A stretch of DNA of 54,643 nt from an uncultured Sphingobacteriales bacterium. GTDB lineage: Bacteria > Bacteroidota > Bacteroidia > Chitinophagales > Chitinophagaceae. The stretch's first letter is position 1, and every line of letters starts with the position of its first letter. The notes below the pieces were generated by a model. That model did no database searches, was not told the origin of the DNA, and was given only the letters and a program-made list of their open reading frames with translations. Shown piece after piece: positions 17,461 to 26,456 of this stretch. Made by a program: the position numbers and the translations under genes. The stretch spans positions 1-54,643 of the forward strand of contig CAMLFX010000008.1 in the NCBI GenBank assembly GCA_946479435.1, given 5' to 3'.

Positions 17461-18735
17461 CTAAAGTTGCCAGTCAACCAACTGGTTTACCCATTCTTTG
17501 CGGAAAGGTGTTTGCACTTTTATGTAGTTATCGGTATAGCCTTCCATCATACCGTTTTTCTCTGCGCTTTCAAATAGTACTTTTCTTTTATCGCCTGCAT
17601 GTTGTGCAGTAAAGTATTGCAATTTCTGGTAAGAAAGATTGCGTAGTACTTTGTTGCGCTCATGCCGTATGTGTATAGGTACAACAGGCTTCAAATCGAT
17701 AGCCAAGGTATTATCGCGTTCTGAATAGGTGAATACGTGCAGGTATGAGATGTCGATATCATGCAGAAAATCGAAAGTGTCTTTAAAGTCTTCATCGCTT
17801 TCTGTAGGGAAGCCTACTATCACATCTACACCTATTGCGCAATGCGGCATCAGTTGTTTGATGGTGGCAATTCTGTCGGCATACAATTCGCGTTGGTACC
17901 TGCGGCGCATGAGCCCGAGTATTTTATTACTGCCGCTTTGCAGTGGTATATGAAAATGCGGCATGAACTTCTTCGATTGCGAAACAAATTTTATGATCTC
18001 GTTGCTTAACAGGTTTGGCTCGATAGAGGAGATACGGAAGCGATCGATTCCTTCAGTTTCGTCTAGCGCCTGCACCAGCTCGTAAAAATTTTCTTCGCGT
18101 TTGCGGCCACCATTGGTGCCTTTACCAAAATCGCCCAGGTTGATGCCCGTAAGTACTATCTCCCTGGTGCCGGTTGCCGCCAGTTCTTTTATATTGGCTA
18201 ATACACCATCAATACTATCGCTGCGGCTATGGCCACGGGCCAATGGTATGGTACAGAAAGCGCAATTGTAATCGCAGCCATCCTGCACTTTCAGGAAGGT
18301 ACGGGTACGGTCGTTTAAAGAGTAAGAGCTATTGAAGCCTTCCACTTCTTCTATTTCGCAAGAGTGTATTTTAGTGGTACTGCCCTTGGTAAGGTCTTGC
18401 AGGTGTTTGGTAATGTTGAATTTTTCGGCAGCGCCCAATACCAGATCCACCCCTTCTATCTCAGCTATTTCCTTTGGCTTTAGTTGCGCGTAGCAGCCTG
18501 TTATTACCACCATTGCTTCAGGTGCGCGGCGTTGTATGCGCCTTACCAGCTGGCGGCATTCTTTATCCGCATTCTCGGTTACCGAGCAGGTATTAATAAC
18601 ATATACATCAGCGGCATCTTCAAACTCTTTTTTCACAAAGCCATCTGCCTCCAGCATGCGGCTGAGGGTAGAAGTTTCGGAATAATTGAGTTTGCAGCCC
18701 AGGGTGTGGAAAGCAACTGATTTGGTTGTTAGCAT
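17461..18735 (-). CDS. mtaB: tRNA t6A37 methylthiotransferase MtaB
   Basis: A radical SAM methylthiotransferase that converts t6A to ms2t6A at position 37 of ANN-decoding tRNAs, including tRNA-Lys encoded just downstream. The N-terminal MTTase domain carries Cys14 (LGCKLN), Cys50 (INTCSVTE) and Cys81 (TGCYAQ) for one [4Fe-4S] cluster. The radical SAM motif is Cys154-x3-Cys158-x2-Cys161 (GCDYNCAFC). A TRAM-like C terminus ends at residue 424. The L-G-C-K-L-N start and the short C terminus fit MtaB better than MiaB or RimO. The ATG at 18735 is chosen over 18765 because a TAATTTTG promoter element lies just before it. Confidence 0.93.
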   Translation of the reverse strand: MLTTKSVAFHTLGCKLNYSETSTLSRMLEADGFVKKEFEDAADVYVINTCSVTENADKECRQLVRRIQRRAPEAMVVITGCYAQLKPKEIAEIEGVDLVLGAAEKFNITKHLQDLTKGSTTKIHSCEIEEVEGFNSSYSLNDRTRTFLKVQDGCDYNCAFCTIPLARGHSRSDSIDGVLANIKELAATGTREIVLTGINLGDFGKGTNGGRKREENFYELVQALDETEGIDRFRISSIEPNLLSNEIIKFVSQSKKFMPHFHIPLQSGSNKILGLMRRRYQRELYADRIATIKQLMPHCAIGVDVIVGFPTESDEDFKDTFDFLHDIDISYLHVFTYSERDNTLAIDLKPVVPIHIRHERNKVLRNLSYQKLQYFTAQHAGDKRKVLFESAEKNGMMEGYTDNYIKVQTPFRKEWVNQLVDWQL

Positions 18736-18744
18736 AACAGGGCG

Positions 18745-18752
18745 CAAAATTA
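18745..18752 (-). promoter_or_regulatory. -7 element of mtaB, near-leaderless
   Basis: TAATTTTG-CGC on the minus strand, 9 nt before the mtaB ATG, which implies a leader of only a few bases. Confidence 0.5.
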
Positions 18753-18770
18753 CGAAATATTGCAATCAGC

Positions 18771-18801
18771 TTGATGGATTAACACTACAAATGTATCTTT
18801 G
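18771..18801 (+). promoter_or_regulatory. Bacteroidota promoter of lipoprotein gene
   Basis: TTG at 18771-18773, a 20-bp spacer and TATCTTTG at 18794-18801 followed by CA. This is a full match to the TTG-N(17-23)-TAnnTTTG consensus, 18 nt before the ATG at 18820. Confidence 0.7.
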
Positions 18802-18819
18802 CATAATATTTTACCACTT

Positions 18820-19374
18820 ATGAAGAAATTTTTACTGTTTTTAGTTGCGGGGTCAGCGCTTTGGGTATCCTGCAATAAGATTGGCGGCCTGGGCAGCATC
18901 AGCCAGGATATTAATTCAAGCACTACGTTCGATTTGCCAGGTGTTCCCGGTTATGACACCGTATTGCCGGGCGGCGTGAACGCATACGCGCCAACAATAA
19001 ATTTGCAGACCGACGTGGCAAATACATTGCAGCAAAATAACACCAGCAGCGATAAGGTGACCAGCATTACCCTTACCAAAATGAGCTTAACTGTTACAGA
19101 GCCTGCTGGCGAACCATTCGACTTTATGGATACCGTACGCGTGTATATAGCTGCTGAAGGCCTTGAAGAAAAATTAATGGCGCATAAATATGGTATATCT
19201 GCCGGGCAGCAAACGGTTGACCTTGATTGCGAAAGCGATGTGAATATGAAAGACTACTTTTTGAAGAACCAGGTAAGCATCCGCTTTGGTGGCCACTTTA
19301 TCAATACTCCTGATAGCGCAACAAAAATACGAATGGATTTTGTAAACAAATTGACAGCCAACGTATTGAAATAA
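18820..19374 (+). CDS. Hypothetical lipoprotein
   Basis: A 184-residue predicted lipoprotein with signal peptide MKKFLLFLVAGSALW and lipobox-like WVSC (Cys18), then NKIGGLGS. The rest is beta-rich without a recognised domain (TSITLTKMSLTVTEP, VRVYIAAEGL, VSIRFGGHFI). The ATG at 18820 is chosen because a strong promoter lies upstream and because it places the signal peptide at the N terminus. It is monocistronic, with a good promoter and terminator. Function unknown. Confidence 0.8.
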   Translation: MKKFLLFLVAGSALWVSCNKIGGLGSISQDINSSTTFDLPGVPGYDTVLPGGVNAYAPTINLQTDVANTLQQNNTSSDKVTSITLTKMSLTVTEPAGEPFDFMDTVRVYIAAEGLEEKLMAHKYGISAGQQTVDLDCESDVNMKDYFLKNQVSIRFGGHFINTPDSATKIRMDFVNKLTANVLK

Positions 19375-19395
19375 CTAACAACTTTATTGCAAGAG

Positions 19396-19423
19396 AATAG
19401 CCCCGTAGAAATACGGGGCTATT
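19396..19423. terminator. Bidirectional terminator with GAAA tetraloop
   Basis: A perfect 12-bp stem, AATAGCCCCGTA / TACGGGGCTATT, with a GAAA loop lies between the converging lipoprotein and outer-membrane protein genes. T runs flank both sides. Confidence 0.8.
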
Positions 19424-19452
19424 TAGTTTATTTCAACCTATTAGAAAATCTT

Positions 19453-20337
19453 CTAGAAGCGGTAACCGATATTGAAACCGAATTGTACCAGCGCTTCAGG
19501 GTCGTTATAGCTATTATAGCCGTTGTAGTACGTATCGTTGTTATTGGTAAAATAAGAGAAGCCAACACCCAGCTCAAGCCCCATATGTAAATGCTTGGTT
19601 GGGTTAATGTTCAGTGAGTTATTCACAATCATACCCATAGTAAACGAGTTACGGTCAGCTTGGTATGGGCCAGAATAGTAGTTGTAAGGAGGATAAGTAG
19701 TATAGTAAGGCTCCATATAATAATAGTCAGTATACTGGGAATAACGCAATACGATGTTAGGACCTACAGCATATTTTACTTTGCCTTTACCACCGGTCGG
19801 ATAGAATTTCAAACCCGGCATAGCGTAGAAAGAGTAGTCGTGGCGGCTATTGTTATAATAGCCATAGTAGTCATAGCGCGCATTGTCAATGTTAAAAGCC
19901 ATAGCAAATGGCATGTAGAAGCTAACAATATTGTTTTTCCTGTCCAGTACACGCTCATAGCTCAATGCAAAACCGGGGCCATTTTCTGTAATTTGTAGTG
20001 GTGCTGCAGAAATAATATTATTGCCATAGTCCAGCTTAGGTCTGCGTTTTTTGTCAAAACGTTCCATACGGTCAGGGCGCATTGGGCCGCGACGATCGGC
20101 AACTATTACATCCTCATCGCCACTTTCGTATTCAATACGTTCTACTTCTTTTTTATTGATGATATAGCTTGGCCCGTCTTCATTATCGGCCCTTTTGTAG
20201 GTAATGTTCTTTTCGCCTACTACTTTTACCTTCACTTCCATTACATCGCCATCGCGGGTGTACAATTTATCCTGGGCAAAGGTTGTAGTTGCGCCAAACA
20301 GGGTAATGGCACTTAATAATGAGATTTTCAGATTCAT
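19453..20337 (-). CDS. Tyrosine-rich outer membrane beta-barrel protein
   Basis: A 294-residue protein with signal peptide (MNLKISLLSAITLFGATTTFAQ). Its N-terminal domain, about residues 23-75 (DGDVMEVKVKVVGEKNITYKR, YIINKKEVERIEYESG), is of the kind seen before many Bacteroidota outer-membrane barrels. Next come a basic linker (DRRGPMRPDRMERFDKKRRP) and a small barrel ending in NIGYRF with the terminal Phe expected for BAM targets. The loops are unusually rich in Tyr, Asn and Pro (DYYYMEPYYTTYPPYNYYSG). No enzyme motif is seen. Confidence 0.75.
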   Translation of the reverse strand: MNLKISLLSAITLFGATTTFAQDKLYTRDGDVMEVKVKVVGEKNITYKRADNEDGPSYIINKKEVERIEYESGDEDVIVADRRGPMRPDRMERFDKKRRPKLDYGNNIISAAPLQITENGPGFALSYERVLDRKNNIVSFYMPFAMAFNIDNARYDYYGYYNNSRHDYSFYAMPGLKFYPTGGKGKVKYAVGPNIVLRYSQYTDYYYMEPYYTTYPPYNYYSGPYQADRNSFTMGMIVNNSLNINPTKHLHMGLELGVGFSYFTNNNDTYYNGYNSYNDPEALVQFGFNIGYRF

Positions 20338-20413
20338 ACAGAATGAGGGTGTTTTTTGTTATAAATAGCACACACTGTGCCAATTTTCAATATATCAACG
20401 CAAAAGCAGCAAA

Positions 20414-21586
20414 TTAATTGTATGTAAACTTTCCGTTGGGCCCATCTATTACTACTTCTTTTTTGTCTGCGTCTTCAACATACCCTGAAATTTGCGCATC
20501 TATACCGAAAGATTTAGAAATTTCAACAATTGATGCTGCAGTTTCTTTATCGGTATATATTTCCAGCCTTTGGCCCATATTGAATACCTGGTACATTTCC
20601 TTCCAGTCGGTACCTGCAGCTTCTTGTATCATATTGAACAATGGTGGTACAGGTAGCAGGTTGTTTTTAATCACGCGCAAAGGTTTAGGCAGGTAGTGTA
20701 AAACCTTGCTTTGTCCGCCGCCGCTACAATGTATAATGCCATGTATTTTGTCGAAGTGCTGTTGCAATACTTTCAATACTACCGGCGCATAGGTACGGGT
20801 GGGGGAAAGTATCATTTTACCTACATTCAGTGGGGTTTCGGTAGCATCCAGTAAGCTGTATTTACCATTGTAAACAACTTCATCGGGCAGGTTAGGGTCA
20901 ACACTTTCCGGGTATTTTGTAGCGTATTCTTTCTTAAGCATTTCGTGGCGGGCACTGGTAAGGCCGTTACTGCCCATGCCGCTGTTATATTCTTCTTCGT
21001 AGGTGGCTTGTCCGTAGCTGGCCAGTGATACCACTACATCGCCTGCTACCATTTTTTCGGTGGTTACCAGTTTATCGCGGCGCATACGGCAGCTCATGGT
21101 ACCATCTACTATTACGGTACGTACCACATCACCCACATCAGCAGTTTCGCCGCCCAGCAGGTGTATATCTATGTCGTATTGTCTTAAAGTATCGAAATAT
21201 GATTGTGTGCCGTTTATCAGTTCGCTGATCACTTCACCCGGTATCAGGTGCTTGTTACGACCTATGGTTGATGAATAAGTGAAAGGGCCTGTGGCACCAA
21301 CACATAGCAGGTCGTCAATATTCATGACAATAGAATCGATGGCGATGCCTTTCCAAACGCTCAGGTCGCCTGTTTCTTTCCAGTACATATATGCCAGTAT
21401 CGACTTTGTACCGGCACCGTCAGCATGCATCAGGTTGCAATAGGTATCGTCGCCACCCCAATAATCGGGGTATATTTTGCAGAATGCATTCGGGTAAAGG
21501 CCTTTATCAAGCTTGGCAATGGCGCGGTGTACATCTTCTTTTTGTGCAGATACGCCCCTTTGGTTGTAACGGTTATTGTCAGACAT
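20414..21586 (-). CDS. purM: Phosphoribosylformylglycinamidine cyclo-ligase (AIR synthase)
   Basis: Catalyses ATP-dependent ring closure of FGAM to AIR in purine synthesis. The 390-residue protein has the PurM layout: YNQRGVSAQKEDV N terminus, HADGAGTKSILAYMYW, IAIDSIVMNIDDLLCVGATGPF, HLLGGETADVGDVVRT and, in the C-terminal domain, GIIHCSGGGQSKVLHYL. It belongs to the divergent PurM type common in Bacteroidota and is longer than the E. coli enzyme. The ATG at 21586 is used; a second at 21595 would lie inside the promoter element. No other pur gene is nearby. Confidence 0.9.
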   Translation of the reverse strand: MSDNNRYNQRGVSAQKEDVHRAIAKLDKGLYPNAFCKIYPDYWGGDDTYCNLMHADGAGTKSILAYMYWKETGDLSVWKGIAIDSIVMNIDDLLCVGATGPFTYSSTIGRNKHLIPGEVISELINGTQSYFDTLRQYDIDIHLLGGETADVGDVVRTVIVDGTMSCRMRRDKLVTTEKMVAGDVVVSLASYGQATYEEEYNSGMGSNGLTSARHEMLKKEYATKYPESVDPNLPDEVVYNGKYSLLDATETPLNVGKMILSPTRTYAPVVLKVLQQHFDKIHGIIHCSGGGQSKVLHYLPKPLRVIKNNLLPVPPLFNMIQEAAGTDWKEMYQVFNMGQRLEIYTDKETAASIVEISKSFGIDAQISGYVEDADKKEVVIDGPNGKFTYN

Positions 21587-21592
21587 CGTGCG

Positions 21593-21600
21593 CAAAAATA
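21593..21600 (-). promoter_or_regulatory. -7 element of purM, near-leaderless
   Basis: TATTTTTG-CGC on the minus strand, 6 nt before the purM ATG at 21586. This also argues against the upstream ATG at 21595. Confidence 0.5.
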
Positions 21601-21631
21601 AAACTAAAACCTAAAGAAACAGTTCGGTAGT

Positions 21632-22234
21632 CTAAGTATTGAAAAGAGAAGTTAATTTATATTCCAGCAGGCGCTTTACTTCCGGCCAATCTTCTTCAAT
21701 AATGCTGAAGATGGCGGTATTGCGTATAGTGCCATCGCGCCTGATGCGTTCGTTGCGTAAAGTACCTTCAAATTTGGCCCCTATTTTACGTATCGCCGCT
21801 CTGCTACGTATGTTTTGGTCATGTGCCTGAAACTGCACCCGTACTGTTTTCAGTATTTCGAAGCAATAGGTAAGGAGTAGTAATTTGCAGGCAGTGTTAT
21901 GGCCTTTGCCCCAAACCGCAGGGCTGTACCAGGTCCAGCCGATCTCCAGTTTGCGGTGTTCAGGGTACATATTATAAAAACGCGTACTGCCTATCACGTC
22001 CCCCGTTTTAGCATCGAAAATAGTGAAGGCATATTCTTCACCCGTTGGCCTGCGCAATAAAGCGCTTTTTAATTCACCCAGCAGTAAATCCTTGTCTGTA
22101 CCATTTATAGATAAGAACTGCCATATTTCAGGTGCCGCGGCAATATGCAACAGCCTGTCGAAATGTTCTGATGACAATGGCTCTAAACGCACATATTCAT
22201 TTTGCAATAGCACAGGGTGCTGTATCCAGTTCAT
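21632..22234 (-). CDS. GNAT acetyltransferase, RimJ/RimL type
   Basis: A 200-residue GNAT protein of the RimJ/RimL-like branch (Acetyltransf_3): VRLEPLSSEHFDRLLHIA, GDVIGSTRFYNMYPEHRKLEIGWTWY, PAVWGKGHNTACKLLLL, NIRSRAAIRKIGAKFEGTLRNER. Typical substrates are N-terminal amines of proteins or small molecules; the target here is unknown. It lies upstream of purM on the same strand and diverges from ftcD. Confidence 0.87.
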   Translation of the reverse strand: MNWIQHPVLLQNEYVRLEPLSSEHFDRLLHIAAAPEIWQFLSINGTDKDLLLGELKSALLRRPTGEEYAFTIFDAKTGDVIGSTRFYNMYPEHRKLEIGWTWYSPAVWGKGHNTACKLLLLTYCFEILKTVRVQFQAHDQNIRSRAAIRKIGAKFEGTLRNERIRRDGTIRNTAIFSIIEEDWPEVKRLLEYKLTSLFNT

Positions 22235-22279
22235 AGCTTTATTATATGGTGCAATTTACTGACCGTATCGACATTTATG

Positions 22280-22287
22280 TACATTTA
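22280..22287 (+). promoter_or_regulatory. Possible -7 element of ftcD
   Basis: TACATTTA, one mismatch from TAnnTTTG, ends 5 nt before the ftcD ATG, suggesting a leaderless or nearly leaderless transcript. Confidence 0.35.
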
Positions 22288-22292
22288 CGCCT

Positions 22293-23318
22293 ATGATAAG
22301 TAAAGGGCCATTATTGGAATGTGTACCTAATTTCAGCGAAGGGAGAGATAAGCAGGTAATAGATGCTATTGCGGCTTCTATTAAGCAAGTGCCTGATGTA
22401 AGCCTGTTGCATATAGATATAAGCCCCGCGGCCAACCGTACGGTAATGACTTTTGCAGGTTTGCCCGAGGCGGTGACGGAAGCAACTTTCCAGGCTATAA
22501 AAACTGCCGGTGAACGTATTGATATGGCAAAGCAGGAAGGAGTTCACCCGCGTATTGGCGCCACCGATGTATGTCCATTAGTGCCATTGGCCAATATGAC
22601 CATGGATGAAGCTGTATCTTATTCACAAAAACTAGGTAAAAGAGTCGGAGAGGAACTAGATATACCTGTATATCTATATGAGTATTCTGCAAAAGCGGAT
22701 CACCGTAAAGCTTTGCCCGATATACGTAAAGGCCAATATGAAGGCTTTGCAGAAAAAATGAAGCAACCTGGATGGATGCCCGATTATGGTCCTGCTATCT
22801 TTACACAAAGCACAGGCGCCACCGTATTAGGTGCACGCGATGTATTGGTAGCGTTCAATATATCGCTCAATACGCAGGACGTTGAAAAAGCGGAATACAT
22901 AGCGCTGCGCCTGCGTGAGCGCGGCTATTGGCTGAAGGAGAATGGACAAAAAACAAAAGTGCCCGGTTTGCTGGCTAAGTTACGCGCTATAGGCTGGTAT
23001 ATGGCCGATTTTGGAAGTGCGCAGGTATCGATGAACTTACTGGACTACAGGATAACGTCGCCCCTAAAGGCTTGGGAAGCCTGCAAGGCGGTTGCTAAAG
23101 AAATAAACGTAGAATTAATAGGTAGTGAGCTGATCGGCTTGATGCCTGAAGCCTGCTTGCTGGAAGCGGGTAACTTTGCGTTGAACGGAAAGATTGCTGA
23201 TAAACAAGAGACCATACAAAAAGGAATAGAACATTTAGGGTTGGATAAAGTAAAGCCTTTTACTGCTGAAGAGAAGGTACTGGAATATGCCCTGCAAAAA
23301 GCCGGATGGATACAATGA
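22293..23318 (+). CDS. ftcD: Glutamate formimidoyltransferase
   Basis: Transfers a formimino group from formiminoglutamate to tetrahydrofolate at the end of histidine degradation. The 341 residues cover the formiminotransferase N and C subdomains: LLECVPNFSEGRD at the start, the catalytic-His motif GVHPRIGATDVCP with His85, LYEYSA, and GAVQVSMNL-like DFGSAQVSMNLLDYR. The cyclodeaminase domain found in mammalian FTCD is absent, as usual in bacteria. No hut genes are in the window. Its stop overlaps the lpxK start (ATGA), so the two are translationally coupled. Confidence 0.93.
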   Translation: MISKGPLLECVPNFSEGRDKQVIDAIAASIKQVPDVSLLHIDISPAANRTVMTFAGLPEAVTEATFQAIKTAGERIDMAKQEGVHPRIGATDVCPLVPLANMTMDEAVSYSQKLGKRVGEELDIPVYLYEYSAKADHRKALPDIRKGQYEGFAEKMKQPGWMPDYGPAIFTQSTGATVLGARDVLVAFNISLNTQDVEKAEYIALRLRERGYWLKENGQKTKVPGLLAKLRAIGWYMADFGSAQVSMNLLDYRITSPLKAWEACKAVAKEINVELIGSELIGLMPEACLLEAGNFALNGKIADKQETIQKGIEHLGLDKVKPFTAEEKVLEYALQKAGWIQ

Positions 23319-24427
23319 GCCAAAGAAACGCACTATATCATATTTTTTCTGTTGTCAGGATACTGCTATATCCTTTTGCGCTGATATACGGTGCCGTAGT
23401 CTGGCTGCGCAACCGCCTGTACGATTCAGGTGTCTATGCATCGGTTGAGTTTAGTGTGCCTGTAATAAGTGTAGGTAATTTATCGGTAGGTGGCACGGGT
23501 AAAACGCCACATGTAGAGTACCTGATAAATTTATTACAATACAGCTATAAAGTTGCCACCATGAGCCGGGGCTATAAGCGTCGTACGCAGGGGTTCATCC
23601 TGGCCGATGAAACAACTAACGCGCTACGCATAGGCGATGAGCCGATGCAATATTTCATGAAATATCCTGAGCTTACAGTAAGCGTAGCAGAAGAAAGGCT
23701 GACGGGCATACCCGCATTATTGCAAAAGAAGCCGGATATTGAAACGGTAATACTAGATGATGCTTACCAGCACCGCTCGGTAAAGCCGGGCATTAATATT
23801 TTAATTACCGATTATTCAAAACCATTTTATAAAGATCATATACTGCCACTGGGTACATTGCGCGAAAGCAGGATAGCATATAAACGTGCCGATGTGATCA
23901 TAGTATCGAAATGCCCGCCAACGCTTGAGCGGTCTGTTGCTGATGAAATGGTCCGTTCGATCAATCCTTTACCACATCAGAAAGTTTTCTTTACCATTAT
24001 CGAATACTCGCAGCCTTACAATGTATTCAGCCAGGAAACAGAATCATTAGTAGGTAAGAATATCGTATTGGTATGTGGTATTGCAAAGCCGGAACCGTTG
24101 GTAGCAGAATTAAGGTCGGTTGCCGGCGATGTGCATGTATTATCTTACGCCGACCACCACTATTTTGGCAGTCGCGACCTGGAAGAGATCAAGGCGGCAT
24201 TCGATAACTGGCAAGTGGCTGATAAAGTGATTGTAACTACCGAAAAAGATGCGGCACGCCTGCACTTGCATGCTGATAAATTGCAGGAATGGGGGCTAAA
24301 GCTGATTGTATTACCTATCAATGTTTCGTTTTTATTTAACAATGGGAATGATTTTGATAGTATAGTTTTAGAATACGTTGCCAGAAGTGCAGCGGAAAAC
24401 CACACATACTATGACGAAAAAACATAA
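23315..24427 (+). CDS. lpxK: Tetraacyldisaccharide 4'-kinase
   Basis: Phosphorylates the lipid A disaccharide at the inner membrane. The 370-residue protein has an N-terminal membrane helix (IFSVVRILLYPFALIYGAVV), the P-loop GNLSVGGTGKTP at 54-65, VATMSRGYKR, the VILDDAYQHRSVKPG motif with catalytic Asp, and the DHILPLGTLRE block. The ATG at 23315 overlaps the ftcD stop by 4 bp and is preferred to an in-frame ATG at 23306. Its 3' end overlaps the RNase R start by 17 bp. Confidence 0.93.
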   Translation: MSQRNALYHIFSVVRILLYPFALIYGAVVWLRNRLYDSGVYASVEFSVPVISVGNLSVGGTGKTPHVEYLINLLQYSYKVATMSRGYKRRTQGFILADETTNALRIGDEPMQYFMKYPELTVSVAEERLTGIPALLQKKPDIETVILDDAYQHRSVKPGINILITDYSKPFYKDHILPLGTLRESRIAYKRADVIIVSKCPPTLERSVADEMVRSINPLPHQKVFFTIIEYSQPYNVFSQETESLVGKNIVLVCGIAKPEPLVAELRSVAGDVHVLSYADHHYFGSRDLEEIKAAFDNWQVADKVIVTTEKDAARLHLHADKLQEWGLKLIVLPINVSFLFNNGNDFDSIVLEYVARSAAENHTYYDEKT

Positions 24428-26453
24428 GGCATCGAGCAAAAAGAAAGTTGACAGCTCGGGCAAAAAAATTTACAAAGGCAAACTGGAAGTGACTCGCGGG
24501 GGTATGGGCTTTGTAATAGTGGAAGGCCTGGAAAAGGATATACTTGTAAAGCGTGATAAACTGGGCATAGCCTTTAGTGGCGATGAGGTGCGCGTGGAAG
24601 TGAACGAACGTGGCAGAAAATTCGGCAGCCGCCTTGAAGGAGAGATAATAGATGTAATAAAAAGAAAGCAATCGGAATTTAGCGGCAAGATAGAGGTACA
24701 TCCCCATTTCGCATTCCTGATAACGGATAATGAAAGTATGCCGGTCGATCTGTTTATTCCACTACACCTGTTGCATGGCGCAAAAAGTGGCGACCATGCA
24801 ATAGCACGTATAGTGGAATGGAATGGCAAATCGAAAAATCCGGTTGGTGAAGTTGTTAGCATACTGACTAACGAAAGTGCCAATGAGATAGCCATGAAAG
24901 GCATACTCATAGAGAATGGTTTCCCGCTTACCTTTCCCGAGGAAGTGATGGAAGAAGCTGCACGCTACCCTGAAGGGGTGCATAGCGACGAGGTAAAGAA
25001 GCGCAGGGATATGAGAGGTACACTTACATTTACTATCGACCCGCTAGATGCAAAGGATTTTGATGATGCAATATCTTTCAAAGACCTGGGCGATGATATG
25101 TATGAATTGGGTGTACACATAGCAGATGTAAGCTATTACATAGAAGCAGGATCGAAACTGGATGAAGAAGCGTATAACAGGGCTACAAGCGTGTACCTGC
25201 CCGACAGGGTGCTACCCATGTTGCCGGAACGTCTATCGAATGAATTATGCTCGCTAAGGCCCGATGAAGATAAATATACTTTTTCAGCGGTGTTCAAGAT
25301 CAATAAAAAAGGTAAGATAAAAGACTATTGGCTGGGCCGTACAATAACAAGATCGCAACGCAGGTTTACTTACGAAGATGCACAGGAAATTATAGAAGGT
25401 AAAGAAGGAGATCATAAAGATGTAATATTGTTACTAAATGAATTGGCCCAAGACCTGCGGGCGCAACGTTTCAAAAAAGGAGCTATCAATTTTTCTTCTC
25501 AGGAAGTAAGGTTCCAGCTCGATGATAGCGGCCGGCCAATAGGCATAGTGGTAAAAGAAAGCAAGCAAGCGCACCAGCTGATAGAAGAATTTATGCTACT
25601 GGCCAACCGTACGGTAGCTGAATATATTTCAGGCATAGAAGTAAAAGGCAAGCCTGTACCATTTCCTTATCGCGTACACGACGCACCTAATGAAGATAAG
25701 CTGAATGTATTCGCAACATTTGCTGCCACATTCGGTTACAAATTCAGTATGAATACGCCTGAGACCATTGCTCGCTCATTCAATGAAATGCTGAAGCTGG
25801 TTCAAGGGAAGCCGGAGCAACACGTGTTGGAAACTTTAGGTATCCGTACTATGGCCAAAGCTGTTTATACTACTGAAAATATTGGTCACTATGGTCTTGG
25901 CTTTGAAGATTATTGCCATTTTACATCTCCTATACGTCGCTACCCCGATGTATTGGTGCACCGCGTATTGCAGGAGTGCCTGGATAACAATATTAAGCCG
26001 GTGAAAAATATGGAGCAACAATGCCGCCATTGCAGCGACCAGGAACGCAAAGCGATGGAAGCAGAGCGTGCTGCCAATAAGTACAAGCAGGTAGAATACA
26101 TGCAAGACTATGTGGGCGAAGATTTTGAGGCTGTGGTAAGTGGTGTGGCCAGCTTTGGTTTTTGGGCTGAAACAGTTGAGCACAAATGCGAAGGCATGGT
26201 ATCGATACAGGATCTTGCCCAGTTTGATGATTTTGAGATGCGCGAAGGCGAGTATGCTTTAGTAGGTTTGCACACCGGTTTGAAATTTAGCATTGGCGAC
26301 AGGGTGAAAGTACGTGTAGTGGCTACCAACCTGGAGAAAAGGCAAATTGACTTTACTTTGCTGGAGGTACCACAGCGCCAGCCGAAGAAAAAATCTGCTA
26401 AGGCGGAAGCTAAACCACAAGACGGTAAAAAAACTGCCAAACGTAAAAGATAA
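24411..26453 (+). CDS. rnr: Ribonuclease R
   Basis: A 3'-5' exoribonuclease of the RNB family that degrades structured RNA. The 680-residue chain has a lysine-rich N terminus, cold-shock domains in about 20-170, and the RNB catalytic core with the acidic motif FTIDPLDAKDFDDAISF (Asp cluster, about 215). It also has a VLVHRVLQECL region and a C-terminal S1 domain (YVGEDFEAVVSGVASFGFWAE ... VRVVATNLEKRQIDFTLLE), then a basic tail. The ATG at 24411 gives a normal N terminus and overlaps lpxK by 17 bp. Confidence 0.95.
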   Translation: MTKKHKASSKKKVDSSGKKIYKGKLEVTRGGMGFVIVEGLEKDILVKRDKLGIAFSGDEVRVEVNERGRKFGSRLEGEIIDVIKRKQSEFSGKIEVHPHFAFLITDNESMPVDLFIPLHLLHGAKSGDHAIARIVEWNGKSKNPVGEVVSILTNESANEIAMKGILIENGFPLTFPEEVMEEAARYPEGVHSDEVKKRRDMRGTLTFTIDPLDAKDFDDAISFKDLGDDMYELGVHIADVSYYIEAGSKLDEEAYNRATSVYLPDRVLPMLPERLSNELCSLRPDEDKYTFSAVFKINKKGKIKDYWLGRTITRSQRRFTYEDAQEIIEGKEGDHKDVILLLNELAQDLRAQRFKKGAINFSSQEVRFQLDDSGRPIGIVVKESKQAHQLIEEFMLLANRTVAEYISGIEVKGKPVPFPYRVHDAPNEDKLNVFATFAATFGYKFSMNTPETIARSFNEMLKLVQGKPEQHVLETLGIRTMAKAVYTTENIGHYGLGFEDYCHFTSPIRRYPDVLVHRVLQECLDNNIKPVKNMEQQCRHCSDQERKAMEAERAANKYKQVEYMQDYVGEDFEAVVSGVASFGFWAETVEHKCEGMVSIQDLAQFDDFEMREGEYALVGLHTGLKFSIGDRVKVRVVATNLEKRQIDFTLLEVPQRQPKKKSAKAEAKPQDGKKTAKRKR

Positions 26454-26456
26454 CAC

